64,000 bases of DNA. Origin: Chitinophaga ginsengisegetis. Lineage in GTDB: Bacteria > Bacteroidota > Bacteroidia > Chitinophagales > Chitinophagaceae. The notes beneath the pieces are model-generated. The model worked only from the letters and a program-made list of their open reading frames with translations. It was not told the DNA's origin and did no database searches. Below, one piece after another: positions 6,510-15,661 of this stretch. Location: the NCBI RefSeq assembly GCF_900168065.1, contig NZ_FUZZ01000006.1, forward strand, positions 1-64,000, read 5' to 3'. Numbering within the stretch: position 1 is the first letter of the stretch; the number at the start of each line of letters is the position of its first letter. Made by a program: the position numbers and the translations under genes.

Positions 6510-7676
6510 ATGTTGAAGATCCCTCTTTTCCCTGAATACGCAACCGTAGCAGCATTGCTCAAACTCTTGAACGGAACCACCGTTGCCTCATTTAAATCCA
6601 TGTGGAACGCCATATGGGAATTGACCGGCACACCTCAAAACTCCGTAACCTGGACTGATCCCGATGCCTGGATCGAGGAACGCCTGAGCGGAACCGATAA
6701 AGCAACCGCGCTTAACATCTGGTTAGGTAGTAACAAAACCGTAAACCCCCGCTGGATCCGTGGCGATCAGTTTCTCATTAATGGTTATAAACTTATTGAA
6801 GAAGTGTCGGGGTTGTATAGTCTCACCGACAGAGGTAAGGTTTTTATCAGCAAAAAGGATAATGCAATTGCCCGGGAAATTGACAAGGAGGAAGGGCTGA
6901 TTCAATTATTACTACAGGCAGCTGCACTGGATAAAGGGAAAAGGGCCGACTTCCTCGGGGAGTGGAAGAGTTACCTCGATACCAATAGTAACGTGAGAGA
7001 AGATAATGTAGTGAAGGAATACCTGCGCAGAAGGTTGATTAACCTGAAAAGCAGGGCTTACCTGAGCCGTGAAGGTAATAGCTATGCGATCACCGGCGAA
7101 GGACTGGCATATCTTAAAGCTGTCAATGAAAATAACCAGGATACTACATTATCACGATTAACGGTACTGAGCAGGGATGTGGAAAAATTTAATAAAGAAC
7201 AGCGTGACCTGTTTCGTACCTACCTGGAGAAAACCACTCCTGCGCAGTTCGAGCGACTGGTAAGGGATTTGCTCAATGCAATGGGTTATGAAGATATTAA
7301 AGTCACCGCTATAACAAACGACAAAGGGGTGGATGTTACCGCCGTAAGTCAGCAGGGCATCACCACGGTGAAGGAAGTTATCCAGGTGAAAAGATTTACT
7401 AAAGCCAACGTGCAAAGGCCGGTGCTGGATAGCCTGAGAGGAAGTCTCCACCGGTTTGATGCTTTCCAGGGAACAATTATTACGCTGTCAGATTTTGCCA
7501 AAGGAGCCAGGGATGCGGCTTATGAGAAAGGGGCTGCACCCATAACGCTCATCAACGGGGAGAAACTAATTGATATGCTGATTGCTAATAATCTTATTAT
7601 AAAGAAGAAACATCTGGAATATTATAGTATTGATGAAAGTTATTTTGATCATGATAGTGAGATGGAGATAGAATAA
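6510..7676 (+). CDS. Mrr-family restriction endonuclease (type IV-like)
   Basis: This 388-residue protein ends in an Mrr_cat nuclease domain (about 240-365). The PD-(D/E)xK-type residues are in place: Glu248 in QFERLVRDLL, Asp275 in NDKGVDVTA and the Q-x-K pair Gln292/Lys294 in IQVKRF. The region before it (about 90-205) looks like winged-helix DNA-binding modules (YSLTDRGKVFI, YAITGEGLAYL). Mrr enzymes cut modified foreign DNA. No methyltransferase or specificity subunit lies nearby, which fits a solitary type IV role. It ends at a strong bidirectional terminator. Confidence 0.88.
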   Translation: MLKIPLFPEYATVAALLKLLNGTTVASFKSMWNAIWELTGTPQNSVTWTDPDAWIEERLSGTDKATALNIWLGSNKTVNPRWIRGDQFLINGYKLIEEVSGLYSLTDRGKVFISKKDNAIAREIDKEEGLIQLLLQAAALDKGKRADFLGEWKSYLDTNSNVREDNVVKEYLRRRLINLKSRAYLSREGNSYAITGEGLAYLKAVNENNQDTTLSRLTVLSRDVEKFNKEQRDLFRTYLEKTTPAQFERLVRDLLNAMGYEDIKVTAITNDKGVDVTAVSQQGITTVKEVIQVKRFTKANVQRPVLDSLRGSLHRFDAFQGTIITLSDFAKGARDAAYEKGAAPITLINGEKLIDMLIANNLIIKKKHLEYYSIDESYFDHDSEMEIE

Positions 7677-7683
7677 ACGCATT

Positions 7684-7720
7684 ATAAAAAAGGCACCAGC
7701 GCAGCCGGTGCCTTTTTTAT
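7684..7720. terminator. Strong bidirectional intrinsic terminator
   Basis: A perfect 14-bp stem, ATAAAAAAGGCACC (7684-7697) with GGTGCCTTTTTTAT (7707-7720), encloses a 9-base loop. The T6 tract is on both strands, so it can end the mrr gene from the left and the efflux/reductase operon from the right. Confidence 0.9.
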
Positions 7721-7736
7721 AACAAGCCCAGGTAAT

Positions 7737-8600
7737 CTACTTCAGATACACTTCTTTCAAATAATCCTTTAACGAAACAGGCGCCCGACCCAAAAGCTGT
7801 TCAAGTGTAGCATCATACACGTCATATTCGTTATTCTTTATCCCCGCAGCAAACATCGTGGAATAATAGATATCCTCCTCGCTAACACCATATTCCTTCA
7901 GCTGCAGTTTAAACACCAAAGGGTCAGGACTGGCATAGGTAATTCCTTTTCCTGAAACTTCGGAGAGCAGCTGGGCTATTTCCCTGAAAGAGTAGGACTT
8001 GCTTCCTGTAATAAGATAGGTTTGGCCTTCATGACCCGCTGATGTGAGCACATTGGCAATCGCTTCTCCCATTTCGGCCCGTTTCGCAAAAGCAGACTTT
8101 CCTTCTCCCGCAGGAAAAAAAATACCGTTGTCAAGTACCTGTTCCCCAATAAAAAATGGAATAGTTTCCGCATACAGGCAGTTCTGGAATATAGTGTAAG
8201 TTAAGCCGCTGCCGGTGATGATATCTTCCGTTAACCGGTAAGAATCCTGCATCTGACCAGGGTTAACGGGGTTCACCTGTTGGTTCAATGCCCCACTTGT
8301 ATAGAAGATGTGCAGTACGTCAGCGATTTTCGCTGCTTCTACAACATTACTATGCTCTCTTAATCCATCATGGCTATTGGTAGATATCAACAGTAATTTA
8401 TCCACACCCCGGAAAGCGCTGATCAATGAATCTATATTGGTGTAATCACCAATTCGCACATTTATTCCTTTTTCTTTCCATTTTGCCGCTTTGCTTTCAT
8501 CCCTGGCCAGTGCAATTATTTCATCCGGATTAACGGATTTCAACAAATGTTCCATCACCGCTGTGCCTAAATGGCCGGTGGCTCCTGTAATTAATATCAT
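7737..8600 (-). CDS. NmrA-like NAD(P)-binding reductase (SDR family)
   Basis: This 287-residue atypical SDR begins directly with the dinucleotide-binding motif ITGATGHLG (G-x-x-G-x-x-G, residues 5-11). It continues with the NmrA-type pattern ARDESKAAKWKEKGINVRIGDYTN and LLISTNSHDG. Length and pattern match QOR2/YtfG-type quinone reductases, which reduce quinones with NADPH. The classical Y-x-x-x-K catalytic pair is not obvious, as usual in this group. Its start lies 12 bases after the stop of the outer membrane factor gene, so it is the last gene of the efflux operon. A detoxifying role beside the pump is inferred. Confidence 0.85.
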   Translation of the reverse strand: MILITGATGHLGTAVMEHLLKSVNPDEIIALARDESKAAKWKEKGINVRIGDYTNIDSLISAFRGVDKLLLISTNSHDGLREHSNVVEAAKIADVLHIFYTSGALNQQVNPVNPGQMQDSYRLTEDIITGSGLTYTIFQNCLYAETIPFFIGEQVLDNGIFFPAGEGKSAFAKRAEMGEAIANVLTSAGHEGQTYLITGSKSYSFREIAQLLSEVSGKGITYASPDPLVFKLQLKEYGVSEEDIYYSTMFAAGIKNNEYDVYDATLEQLLGRAPVSLKDYLKEVYLK

Positions 8601-8612
8601 GAGTTATTGTTT

Positions 8613-10025
8613 TTAGTTTATTCCGCCACCTAACGCCCTATAGAGATCCGTTACTGCATTTAATTTTTCCCGCCTGATAGCAATCGTTTCCAGCTCATTT
8701 TGAAGGGAGTTGTTCTGGGCTGTAATTACTTCAAGATAGGTGGCCTTGCCGCTTTGGTACAATAGTATGGCATCCCTTGTTCCTTTGCGGAGTGAAGCAG
8801 ATTGCTGATTGACCAGTTCCAGCCGCTCGTCCGCATATTTCGATTTCGCCATTGCATCGGATACTTCGGCAACAGCCGTTAATACCCGCTGTTTAAATTG
8901 TGCCACCATCTTTTCCTGCTCAATAGCAGCTACTTCATACGAGGTTCTTAATGCGCGTTTCTGAAAAACAGGCTGCGCAATGTTGGCGCTGATGTTCTTC
9001 ACCAACGAACCCGGCAAGTTGAACCACGTGTTAAACTTGAATGAATTAGCGCCTATGGAAGGAGTTAAGCTAAATGTGGGATACATGGCTGCTTTGGCTA
9101 AGCCCGTTTTTGAGTTGGCTGACATCACCGCATATTCAGCGGCCTTTACATCTGGCCGGCGACTCAGCAGCTGTGCGGGAACACCCGAAGAAAATGCCTC
9201 GTCGCTAACCAGGTTCGCAAAATTTCCGGTGCGCTCAATACTGCCGGGATAACTGCCGCATAAAATACTCAGCGCATTTTCCTGAACGGCAATTTGCTGT
9301 AAGGCAAGCGGCACCAACAGTTCGGCGGTTTTTTTCTGCGCCTCCGCCTGTTCTATCGCTAAAGAACTGATCAGTCCTGAATTGAATTGCAGCTGCATCA
9401 TAGACAAGGTACTGTCGCTGAGCTGAATGTTATTCTTCGCAATCCTTAACTGTTCATCAAGGGTGAGGAGGTTATAGTAGGCCTGCGCAACCTGCACGAT
9501 GATGCCGGTTTTTAAAGCCGACAGATTTTCTTTCTGTGCAAAAAAATCAGCCCTGGCAGCGCTTTTTTGCATTTTTGCTTTTCCCCAGATGTCCGCTTCC
9601 CACGAGAGCCGGAGTGTTGCGCTGAAATCATCCATATAGTTGGTCCCTAAAATCTGGTCGGTAAGGGAACCATTTAATGAATTTTTTGAGAGATAATTTC
9701 TGGTTGCACCAACATTAAGATCGGCTACAGGCAGTAATCCCAGCATAGCCTGTTTATAGGCCAGGTTTAACTGCTCCATATTCATCATGGCAATAGCCAC
9801 CTCGTTATTTTTGTCCAGCGCTTTTTCTATCAGGCCGGTCAGTTGCGGATCTTTGAAGAAAGTACGCCATGGCAGTATGATGGTATCGCCTGTTACTGCT
9901 ACTTCCTGGCGGAAGGTAGCAGGCATGTTGAGCGATGCCCGGGTATATTTTTTACTGACCGTACATGAAAAGATCGGCGACGCAACTACCAGGCTAATCG
10001 CTATGGTTTTGATATTAAATTTCAT
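8613..10025 (-). CDS. RND efflux outer membrane factor (TolC/OprM-like lipoprotein)
   Basis: This 470-residue protein forms the outer-membrane exit duct of the tripartite pump. It is a lipoprotein: the signal ends FSC with Cys21 as the lipidated residue. Two outer-membrane-efflux (OEP) repeats can be seen from the periodic long helices, with the conserved ARADFFAQKENLSALKTGIIVQ and LSRRPDVKAAEY segments typical of the NodT/OprM family. The start codon shares a base with the pump gene stop (TAATG), so translation is coupled. It is the third gene of the efflux operon. Confidence 0.92.
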   Translation of the reverse strand: MKFNIKTIAISLVVASPIFSCTVSKKYTRASLNMPATFRQEVAVTGDTIILPWRTFFKDPQLTGLIEKALDKNNEVAIAMMNMEQLNLAYKQAMLGLLPVADLNVGATRNYLSKNSLNGSLTDQILGTNYMDDFSATLRLSWEADIWGKAKMQKSAARADFFAQKENLSALKTGIIVQVAQAYYNLLTLDEQLRIAKNNIQLSDSTLSMMQLQFNSGLISSLAIEQAEAQKKTAELLVPLALQQIAVQENALSILCGSYPGSIERTGNFANLVSDEAFSSGVPAQLLSRRPDVKAAEYAVMSANSKTGLAKAAMYPTFSLTPSIGANSFKFNTWFNLPGSLVKNISANIAQPVFQKRALRTSYEVAAIEQEKMVAQFKQRVLTAVAEVSDAMAKSKYADERLELVNQQSASLRKGTRDAILLYQSGKATYLEVITAQNNSLQNELETIAIRREKLNAVTDLYRALGGGIN

Positions 10026-13000
10026 TACGCATGATTTATAGCATGAACATTCCCGGTTTTTGGAGAGATACGTTCCTGTAAGTATTGGAAAAGCATAAAC
10101 AACAACGGGATCACAAATATTCCGAATACTACGCCCGATAGCATCCCGAAAGCCGCCCCGGTGCTGATCGATTTATTGCCCGCAGCGGTGCCGCCCTGCG
10201 CAATCATCAAAGGAATCATCCCTGCAATAAAGGCCAGGGAAGTCATGATGATAGGCCGCAGCCTCGCTTTGGCGCCATCGAGCGCAGCGTCGATGATACT
10301 CCACCCGGATTTACGCCGCTGCACCGCAAACTCCACAATCAGGATTGCATTCTTTGCGAGTAAGCCTACCAGCATGATCAGCCCCACCTGCACATAAATG
10401 TTATTGTCCAGCCCCGCGAGCTTAATGCCTAAAAAGGCGCCGAGTAAACCGGTGGGAATAGATAGAATCACCGACAACGGCAACAGGTAGCTTTCATACT
10501 GCGCTGCCAGCAGGAAGTAAACAAAAAGCAGCACCAGGCTGAAGATGATAAAGGTTTGGTTACCGGCAGCCTTTTCTTCCAGGCTTAACCCGGTCCATTC
10601 ATAACCATAATCAGCGGGTAGTTTACCTAATACCTTTTCAATGTTTTCCATGATCTGCCCGTTGCTGTAACCAGGAAGACCAACAGCAGTAATGCTCACG
10701 GAATTGTAAAGATTATAACGGTCTACCGTTTCAGGGCCATACACTTTCTTTAAGGTGATGAGCGATTTGGCTGGTACCATCTGCCCGTCGTCGGTTCTCA
10801 CAAATATTTCACTAAAGGCATCTTCGTCCATTCTGAACACGCCATCAGCCTTTACATTTACCCGGTAGAATTTGCCAAACCGCGTGAAGTTGGCCGACTG
10901 GTCGCCGGCGAAATAAGTCTGCACGGTACTCAGCAGATTTCTCACGCTCACACCCATTTGCTTTGCTTTGTCTTCATCCACTTCCAGTTCCAGTTGCGGA
11001 TAATCGGCGCGGAACAACGTGTATGCGTATTGAACGCCGGGCTGTTGCATGATTTCACCAATCAGTTTGTCGGCGGTTGCTTTTAAAGCGCCGAGGTCAC
11101 GACCGGCTTTGTCCTGCAATACGATCTCCGCACCACTGCTCACACCAAATCCTTCTACCGGTGGCATTCTTAAAGCCATCACCGATCCCTCTTTGATAGC
11201 GGCCAGTTTACCACTGATAATACCCATTACCTGGTCAATATCTTTAACAGCACCCCTTTCTTTTTTAGTTTTCAGTTTAATGAATCCCATCGCGTAAGCC
11301 GGACTGGCACTGTTACTCAGGATATTAAAACCGGTGATGGTTGTATTATTTTCAATCGCAGGGATATCACTCAGCAGGGTATCAATTTCCCGCACCACCT
11401 TTGTAGTGCGGTCAAGCGCAGTACCTGCCGGCATGGAAACACTGTAAACAATAAAATTATCGTCTTCCATCGGCACAAAACTTTTGGGCGTGGAAATCAT
11501 CAGCCAGATAGCTACCCCGCTGATCAGCACCACGAAACCAATTGCCAGCCCCTTTCTCCGGGCAAGAAACCTAACGCCATTTACATATTTGCCGGTCAGG
11601 TTGGTAAAGCCGGAATTAAACCCGGTAAAGAAACGCTGACGGAAAGTTGTTTTGGCTTTCGTATCCCCGGCATGATTATTTTTGAGGAACAAAGCGCATA
11701 GTGCAGGCGTGAGTGTTAATGCGTTCAACGCAGATATAATAATCGCAATCGCCAATGTGTAGGCAAACTGCTTATAGAAAATACCGGAGGAACCTGTCAT
11801 AAACCCAATAGGGATAAACACTGCCGACATTACCAGTGTAATGGCAATAACAGCCCCGGTGATCTCGCTCATAGCGCTGTGGGTGGCTTCCCTCCCGGAA
11901 AGATGAGTGCCTTCCATTTTACTGTGTACGGCCTCCACTACCACAATAGCATCATCTACCACAATACCGATGGCCAGTACCAATGCAAATAGCGTCAGGA
12001 TATTAATGGTGAATCCAAATACAAGCAAAAAGAAAAAGGTACCTACAATGGCAACCGGTACGGCAATAGCCGGGATAATGGTGGAACGGAAATCCTGCAG
12101 GAACAGGAACACCACAATAAACACCAGTACAAATGCCTCTATTAAAGTTGATTTTACCTGGTTGGTGGCTTCATCCAACCGTTCTTTGGTACTCATCAGG
12201 CTGATGTATTTTATGCCCGGCGGAAATGCTTTCGACAGTTTTTTAAGTTCATTCCGCACACCGGTTTCAATTTCATTGGCATTGGAGCCGGTAGTTTGGA
12301 TGATGGCAAGCGTAACCGCATTTTTACCGTTCGATTTATTATCGCCGCTATAAGTGATGGCCCCAAATTCTACCCTGGCTACATCTTTTAAACGTAACAG
12401 GTTACCACCATTTCTTTTTACCACTATATTTTCATATTGTTCAGGAAGATCTTTTTTGCCCTGGTAGCGCATTACATACTCCAGTGCTGCATTGGATTCC
12501 TCTCCCAGTTTGCCGGGGGCGGATTCCAGGCTCTGATCTGCTATGGCCAACCTGATGTCGTCGGGCACCAGCCCGGCATTGGCCATTTTTCTCGGGTCCA
12601 GCCAAATGCGCATGGAATAATCCTTAGAGCCAAATACCTGCGCCTGTCCCACACCGGGGATCCGTTTGATCTGTGGTATCAGGCTGATGTTCGCATAGTT
12701 CTGGAGAAACAGTTCGTCATACCGCGTATTATCATCGGTATAAAGATTAAAGATCATGATCATGCTGTTCTGCTGCTTGGAAGTAGTAAGCCCCATTTGT
12801 ACTACTTCCTGCGGCAGTCGTGGCGTGGCCTGTTGCACCCTGTTCTGCACGTTCACGGCTGCCTGGTCGGCATTCACGCCCTGTTTAAATACCACGCTGA
12901 TGGAAAAGGAGCCATCGTTACTTGCAGTGGATTTGATATACTGCATGTCTTCCACGCCGTTGATCAGTTCTTCCAGTGGTGTAACCACGGAACGGATCAC

Positions 13001-13168
13001 AGCCTGGCTATTACCGCCGGGGTAGGAGCCGCTTACCATTACGGTAGGTGGCGAAATATCGGGAAACCTTGTTACGGAAAGCCGCGTAATCCCGATGATA
13101 CCCAGTATGAGCAGTACCACGGAAATCACGGTGGCCAATACGGGCCTGTCTATTATCTTTTTTAACAT
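10025..13168 (-). CDS. RND efflux pump, HAE1 family (AcrB-like)
   Basis: This 1047-residue inner-membrane transporter uses the proton gradient to expel drugs or other amphiphiles. Length and layout are those of AcrB/MexB: an N-terminal membrane helix, two large periplasmic loops and two groups of membrane helices. The proton-relay acidic pair of helix 4 is present (LAIGIVVDDAIVVVEAVHSK). Other family signatures are GSYPGGNSQAV and GLLAKNAILIVEFA. It starts five bases after the adaptor stop and overlaps the outer membrane factor start. Substrate cannot be predicted. Confidence 0.95.
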   Translation of the reverse strand: MLKKIIDRPVLATVISVVLLILGIIGITRLSVTRFPDISPPTVMVSGSYPGGNSQAVIRSVVTPLEELINGVEDMQYIKSTASNDGSFSISVVFKQGVNADQAAVNVQNRVQQATPRLPQEVVQMGLTTSKQQNSMIMIFNLYTDDNTRYDELFLQNYANISLIPQIKRIPGVGQAQVFGSKDYSMRIWLDPRKMANAGLVPDDIRLAIADQSLESAPGKLGEESNAALEYVMRYQGKKDLPEQYENIVVKRNGGNLLRLKDVARVEFGAITYSGDNKSNGKNAVTLAIIQTTGSNANEIETGVRNELKKLSKAFPPGIKYISLMSTKERLDEATNQVKSTLIEAFVLVFIVVFLFLQDFRSTIIPAIAVPVAIVGTFFFLLVFGFTINILTLFALVLAIGIVVDDAIVVVEAVHSKMEGTHLSGREATHSAMSEITGAVIAITLVMSAVFIPIGFMTGSSGIFYKQFAYTLAIAIIISALNALTLTPALCALFLKNNHAGDTKAKTTFRQRFFTGFNSGFTNLTGKYVNGVRFLARRKGLAIGFVVLISGVAIWLMISTPKSFVPMEDDNFIVYSVSMPAGTALDRTTKVVREIDTLLSDIPAIENNTTITGFNILSNSASPAYAMGFIKLKTKKERGAVKDIDQVMGIISGKLAAIKEGSVMALRMPPVEGFGVSSGAEIVLQDKAGRDLGALKATADKLIGEIMQQPGVQYAYTLFRADYPQLELEVDEDKAKQMGVSVRNLLSTVQTYFAGDQSANFTRFGKFYRVNVKADGVFRMDEDAFSEIFVRTDDGQMVPAKSLITLKKVYGPETVDRYNLYNSVSITAVGLPGYSNGQIMENIEKVLGKLPADYGYEWTGLSLEEKAAGNQTFIIFSLVLLFVYFLLAAQYESYLLPLSVILSIPTGLLGAFLGIKLAGLDNNIYVQVGLIMLVGLLAKNAILIVEFAVQRRKSGWSIIDAALDGAKARLRPIIMTSLAFIAGMIPLMIAQGGTAAGNKSISTGAAFGMLSGVVFGIFVIPLLFMLFQYLQERISPKTGNVHAINHA

Positions 13169-13173
13169 CCTGA

Positions 13174-14355
13174 TTAGTTTTGAGAAGAATGAGCGGAGGT
13201 TTGTTTGGCAACGGCTGGCGCAACAATTTTAGGCACCACCGGCATGCCGTCGCCCAGTGTTTCTATATTGTTTACGGCAATCCTGCTACCGGGCCTGATG
13301 CCATTACGCACCAGGTAATTTTCACCCACTCTTCCGGATATTTCAATGGGCTGCATCGTAACCTTGTTGCTGTCTGCCAGCACGAAAACAAAAAATTTGT
13401 CCTGGATATCCTTTACGCTGGCCATTGGAACCTTCAGCACGGAGGAGAGGGTTTTATTCACTACAATCCTTGCTGAACCACCGGAACGGAGCAGTTTATC
13501 CGGGTTTGGGAAAACGGCTTTAAGGGAAATGCTCCCGGTAGACCGGTCGATGTTCCCGCTGGCGGTTTCCAGTGTGCCTTTGTGGTTGTAAACACTGCCG
13601 TCTGCCATGATCAGTTCCACGGTGTTGCGGGCAGCGGTTTGCTGCTCTTTCACATAGGACAAGTATTCCGCTTCACTCATAGAGAAATAAACAAACACCT
13701 GGTCGATTTCAGAAAGGGATGTCAGCGGCACGGCATCCGCAGGTGTAACCAGGTTGCCGGTACGGTTGGGGATTCTTCCAATGTAACCGCTCACGGGTGC
13801 CTTTATGATGGCAAATGCTGCATTGATCCGGGAAGAACCTAACGTAGCCGCGGCTTGTGCCACCTGCGCAGTGGCTGCATCGTAGGCCGACTGCGCAGTT
13901 TTTAGCTGCATTTCGGATACTACTTTGCCGGCTACCAGTGGTTTTAGTTTTTCTATCTCCAGGCTGGCATTCGCCTGGGCGGCCAGCGCCGATTTCAGCG
14001 CAGCCTGGCTGCTGTTCACCTGTTCATTAAATACATCGCCTTTGATCCTGAACAGCGACTGCCCCTTGTTTACAAAATCCCCTTCTTTTACATAGATGGC
14101 TTCCAGGTAACCAGACACCTGGGCTTTGATATCCACATTCACACTTCCTTCTATGAGCCCCGGGTATTTCTTCTCCACAGTAGCATCGGTTGCAGAAGTC
14201 TGGATAAAGGCAACTTCAGGCGCACCCTGCTGCCAGGCCCCTGATTGTTGCCCGCCGGAGCCACAGGAAGCAAGTAGGCCGAGCGCTATTATACCGGGTA
14301 GCACCCTGAATTTCACCGCATTGAAAGGCTTTATAATTTGATGTGTCATCTTCAT
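13174..14355 (-). CDS. RND efflux periplasmic adaptor (membrane fusion protein)
   Basis: This 393-residue protein links the pump to the outer membrane duct. It is a lipoprotein (GLLASC, Cys31). The barrel-sandwich (lipoyl) half motifs are visible at VDIKAQVSGYLEAIYVKEGD and INAAFAIIKAPVSGYIGRIP, on either side of an alpha-hairpin at about 105-170. Beta-barrel and membrane-proximal domains follow. Met3 is an alternative start. It is the first gene of the adaptor, pump, outer-membrane-factor, reductase operon. A LytTR-type double site lies 62-91 bases upstream of its start. Confidence 0.93.
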   Translation of the reverse strand: MKMTHQIIKPFNAVKFRVLPGIIALGLLASCGSGGQQSGAWQQGAPEVAFIQTSATDATVEKKYPGLIEGSVNVDIKAQVSGYLEAIYVKEGDFVNKGQSLFRIKGDVFNEQVNSSQAALKSALAAQANASLEIEKLKPLVAGKVVSEMQLKTAQSAYDAATAQVAQAAATLGSSRINAAFAIIKAPVSGYIGRIPNRTGNLVTPADAVPLTSLSEIDQVFVYFSMSEAEYLSYVKEQQTAARNTVELIMADGSVYNHKGTLETASGNIDRSTGSISLKAVFPNPDKLLRSGGSARIVVNKTLSSVLKVPMASVKDIQDKFFVFVLADSNKVTMQPIEISGRVGENYLVRNGIRPGSRIAVNNIETLGDGMPVVPKIVAPAVAKQTSAHSSQN

Positions 14356-14374
14356 AAAAAATTAATTTCCGGAG

Positions 14375-14382
14375 CAAAGGAA
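14375..14382 (-). promoter_or_regulatory. Candidate -7 box of the efflux operon
   Basis: The minus strand reads TTCCTTTG, one base off the TAnnTTTG consensus, about 20 bases before the adaptor start. At the expected distance upstream there is no TTTG -33 element (ATCA stands there). A promoter lacking its -33 box often depends on an activator, and the LytTR-type site begins about 35 bases further upstream. Confidence 0.4.
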
Positions 14383-14416
14383 GCTGTTAATAAGGGGGGA
14401 TGATGGTTGAAATCAA

Positions 14417-14446
14417 CTGAACCGTGAATTTTGACAGCTGAACCGA
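14417..14446 (-). promoter_or_regulatory. Candidate LytTR double binding site upstream of the efflux operon
   Basis: On the minus strand two direct repeats stand here: TCGGTTCAG (14446-14438) and ACGGTTCAG (14425-14417). Eight bases are identical, and the spacer is exactly 12 bases (21-bp period). LytTR-domain regulators are known to bind pairs of 9-bp direct repeats of the form [TA][AC][CA]GTTN[AG][TG] with a 12-13 bp spacer; each copy matches at 8 of 9 positions. A third copy lies on the plus strand at 14500-14508. A LytTR regulator is encoded 460 bases away. Confidence 0.6.
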
Positions 14447-14564
14447 TGACGGTATTACCTGATCCGGGGGAGATACAGGTGGGTTGGGCGCCTGTTTTAA
14501 CGGTTCAGGCGCAGGGTTTTACAAATCAGTATCATCCTTATCGATGAAAGAGCTGATCTTCACT

Positions 14565-14572
14565 TATCTTTG
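14565..14572 (+). promoter_or_regulatory. Candidate -7 box of the DUF3817 gene
   Basis: TATCTTTG is a perfect match to the Bacteroidota -7 consensus TAnnTTTG and ends 39 bases before the ATG at 14612. No clear -33 TTTG stands at the right distance. The third GGTTCAG copy (14500-14508) lies about 56 bases upstream of it. Confidence 0.45.
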
Positions 14573-14611
14573 CCCTCATTATTCTAACAAGTGATAAATT
14601 GATCTTTTGAG

Positions 14612-14896
14612 ATGATAAATCTATATCGTAAAACAGCATTGATCGAAGCAGTATCTTATCTGATATTATTATTTGTGGCGATGCCCATGAAATACATCTT
14701 CTCTGTTCCCGAACCGGTAAAGTATTTTGGGTGGCTGCATGGTGTATTATTTATCGCATTTATTGCGCTCCTGCTTTCCTGCTGGATTAAATACAGGTGG
14801 AGCATAGTTAGGGTGGCCGGCTTTTTCGTGGGATCGCTGCTGCCGTTTGTACCCTTTATATTTGAAAAGAAACTGAAGGAAGAATACGGAAACTGA
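14612..14896 (+). CDS. DUF3817 small membrane protein
   Basis: This 94-residue protein has three predicted membrane helices (about 10-27, 40-58 and 66-84). It matches the DUF3817 pattern: an N-terminal R-x-x-A-x-I-E-A-x-S-Y segment, a central PVKYFGWLHGVLFIAFI block and SLLPFVPFIFEKKL near the end. The family has no established function; members are small membrane proteins, sometimes next to transporters. It lies between the efflux operon and the LytTR system and converges with the latter, with a 9-base gap. Confidence 0.85.
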   Translation: MINLYRKTALIEAVSYLILLFVAMPMKYIFSVPEPVKYFGWLHGVLFIAFIALLLSCWIKYRWSIVRVAGFFVGSLLPFVPFIFEKKLKEEYGN

Positions 14897-14905
14897 TACA
14901 CCTGA

Positions 14906-15661
14906 TCAGGAATCTAACCAGGCTTTTATTAAATGCGCTTTATCCCGGCTCACAATCACTTCCACATCAGGATGTTTCTTAATCATGATTTTTAATTTCC
15001 CGTGGAAGTAGTTATGCACATGCTGGATGGAATCGATATGAAGAATGAATTGCCGGTTGGCCCGGAAGAATAATTTAGGGTCCAGCTGCAGCTCCAGTTC
15101 TTCCATACTCTGTGGAAGAATTTCTTCCATTCCATTTTTCAGCCTGGCCCTGGTGATCTTTAGTGCGGAATAGAAATATACCACTTCCTCTACCAGCACT
15201 GTCTTATAGCCGTCGCGGTACGGTAACAAAAAGCGGCTTCTGTAATCTTTGGGGCGAAGGAAATTGGCAATTCCGGCTATTGATTTATTGAGATCTACCT
15301 GTGTGTAGCGCTCCAGTTTCGAAAAAGCCGCTTCCAACTCTTCTTCTTCCACAGGTTTTAACAGGTAATCAACACTGTCAAATTTAAAAGCACGCACGGC
15401 ATATTCATCATAGGCTGTGGTGAAGATGATGGCGCAATTTATTTTTACGGCATCAAAAATGTCAAAACTTAACCCGTCAGAGAGTCTTACGTCCATCATC
15501 ACCAGATCCGGTGCATCGTTTTCTTCAAACCACTTGATGCTGTCGGTAATACTTTCCAGCACCGCCAAAACAGAGGCCTTCGGCCGGATGTTGCCTATCA
15601 GCCGCTTTAGCCTGTCGGCATTGGGCTTCTCATCTTCTATAATTAATACTTTTTCGATCAT
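14906..15661 (-). CDS. LytTR-family response regulator
   Basis: This 251-residue regulator has an N-terminal receiver domain (about 3-120) with acidic pocket Glu9/Asp10/Glu11, phospho-acceptor Asp57 (VMMDVRLSDG), Thr81/Thr82 and Lys102 (LLKPVEE). A C-terminal LytTR DNA-binding domain follows (about 148-250), with FFRANRQFILHIDSI and an HPDVEVIVSRD strand. LytTR proteins bind pairs of direct repeats 21-22 bp apart. Its start overlaps the kinase stop as ATGA, so the two are translationally coupled. The LytTR-like double site upstream of the efflux operon makes that operon its most likely target. Confidence 0.93.
   Translation of the reverse strand: MIEKVLIIEDEKPNADRLKRLIGNIRPKASVLAVLESITDSIKWFEENDAPDLVMMDVRLSDGLSFDIFDAVKINCAIIFTTAYDEYAVRAFKFDSVDYLLKPVEEEELEAAFSKLERYTQVDLNKSIAGIANFLRPKDYRSRFLLPYRDGYKTVLVEEVVYFYSALKITRARLKNGMEEILPQSMEELELQLDPKLFFRANRQFILHIDSIQHVHNYFHGKLKIMIKKHPDVEVIVSRDKAHLIKAWLDS

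Noticed and set aside
8980..10041. Plus-strand reading frames inside the outer membrane factor gene
   Set aside because: They lie wholly opposite a strong, family-matching gene and show no domain of their own.
14480..14508. Second LytTR double site on the plus strand
   Set aside because: The downstream copy is good, but the supposed partner matches only 7 of 9 bases with an 11-bp spacer, so only the single copy is mentioned.
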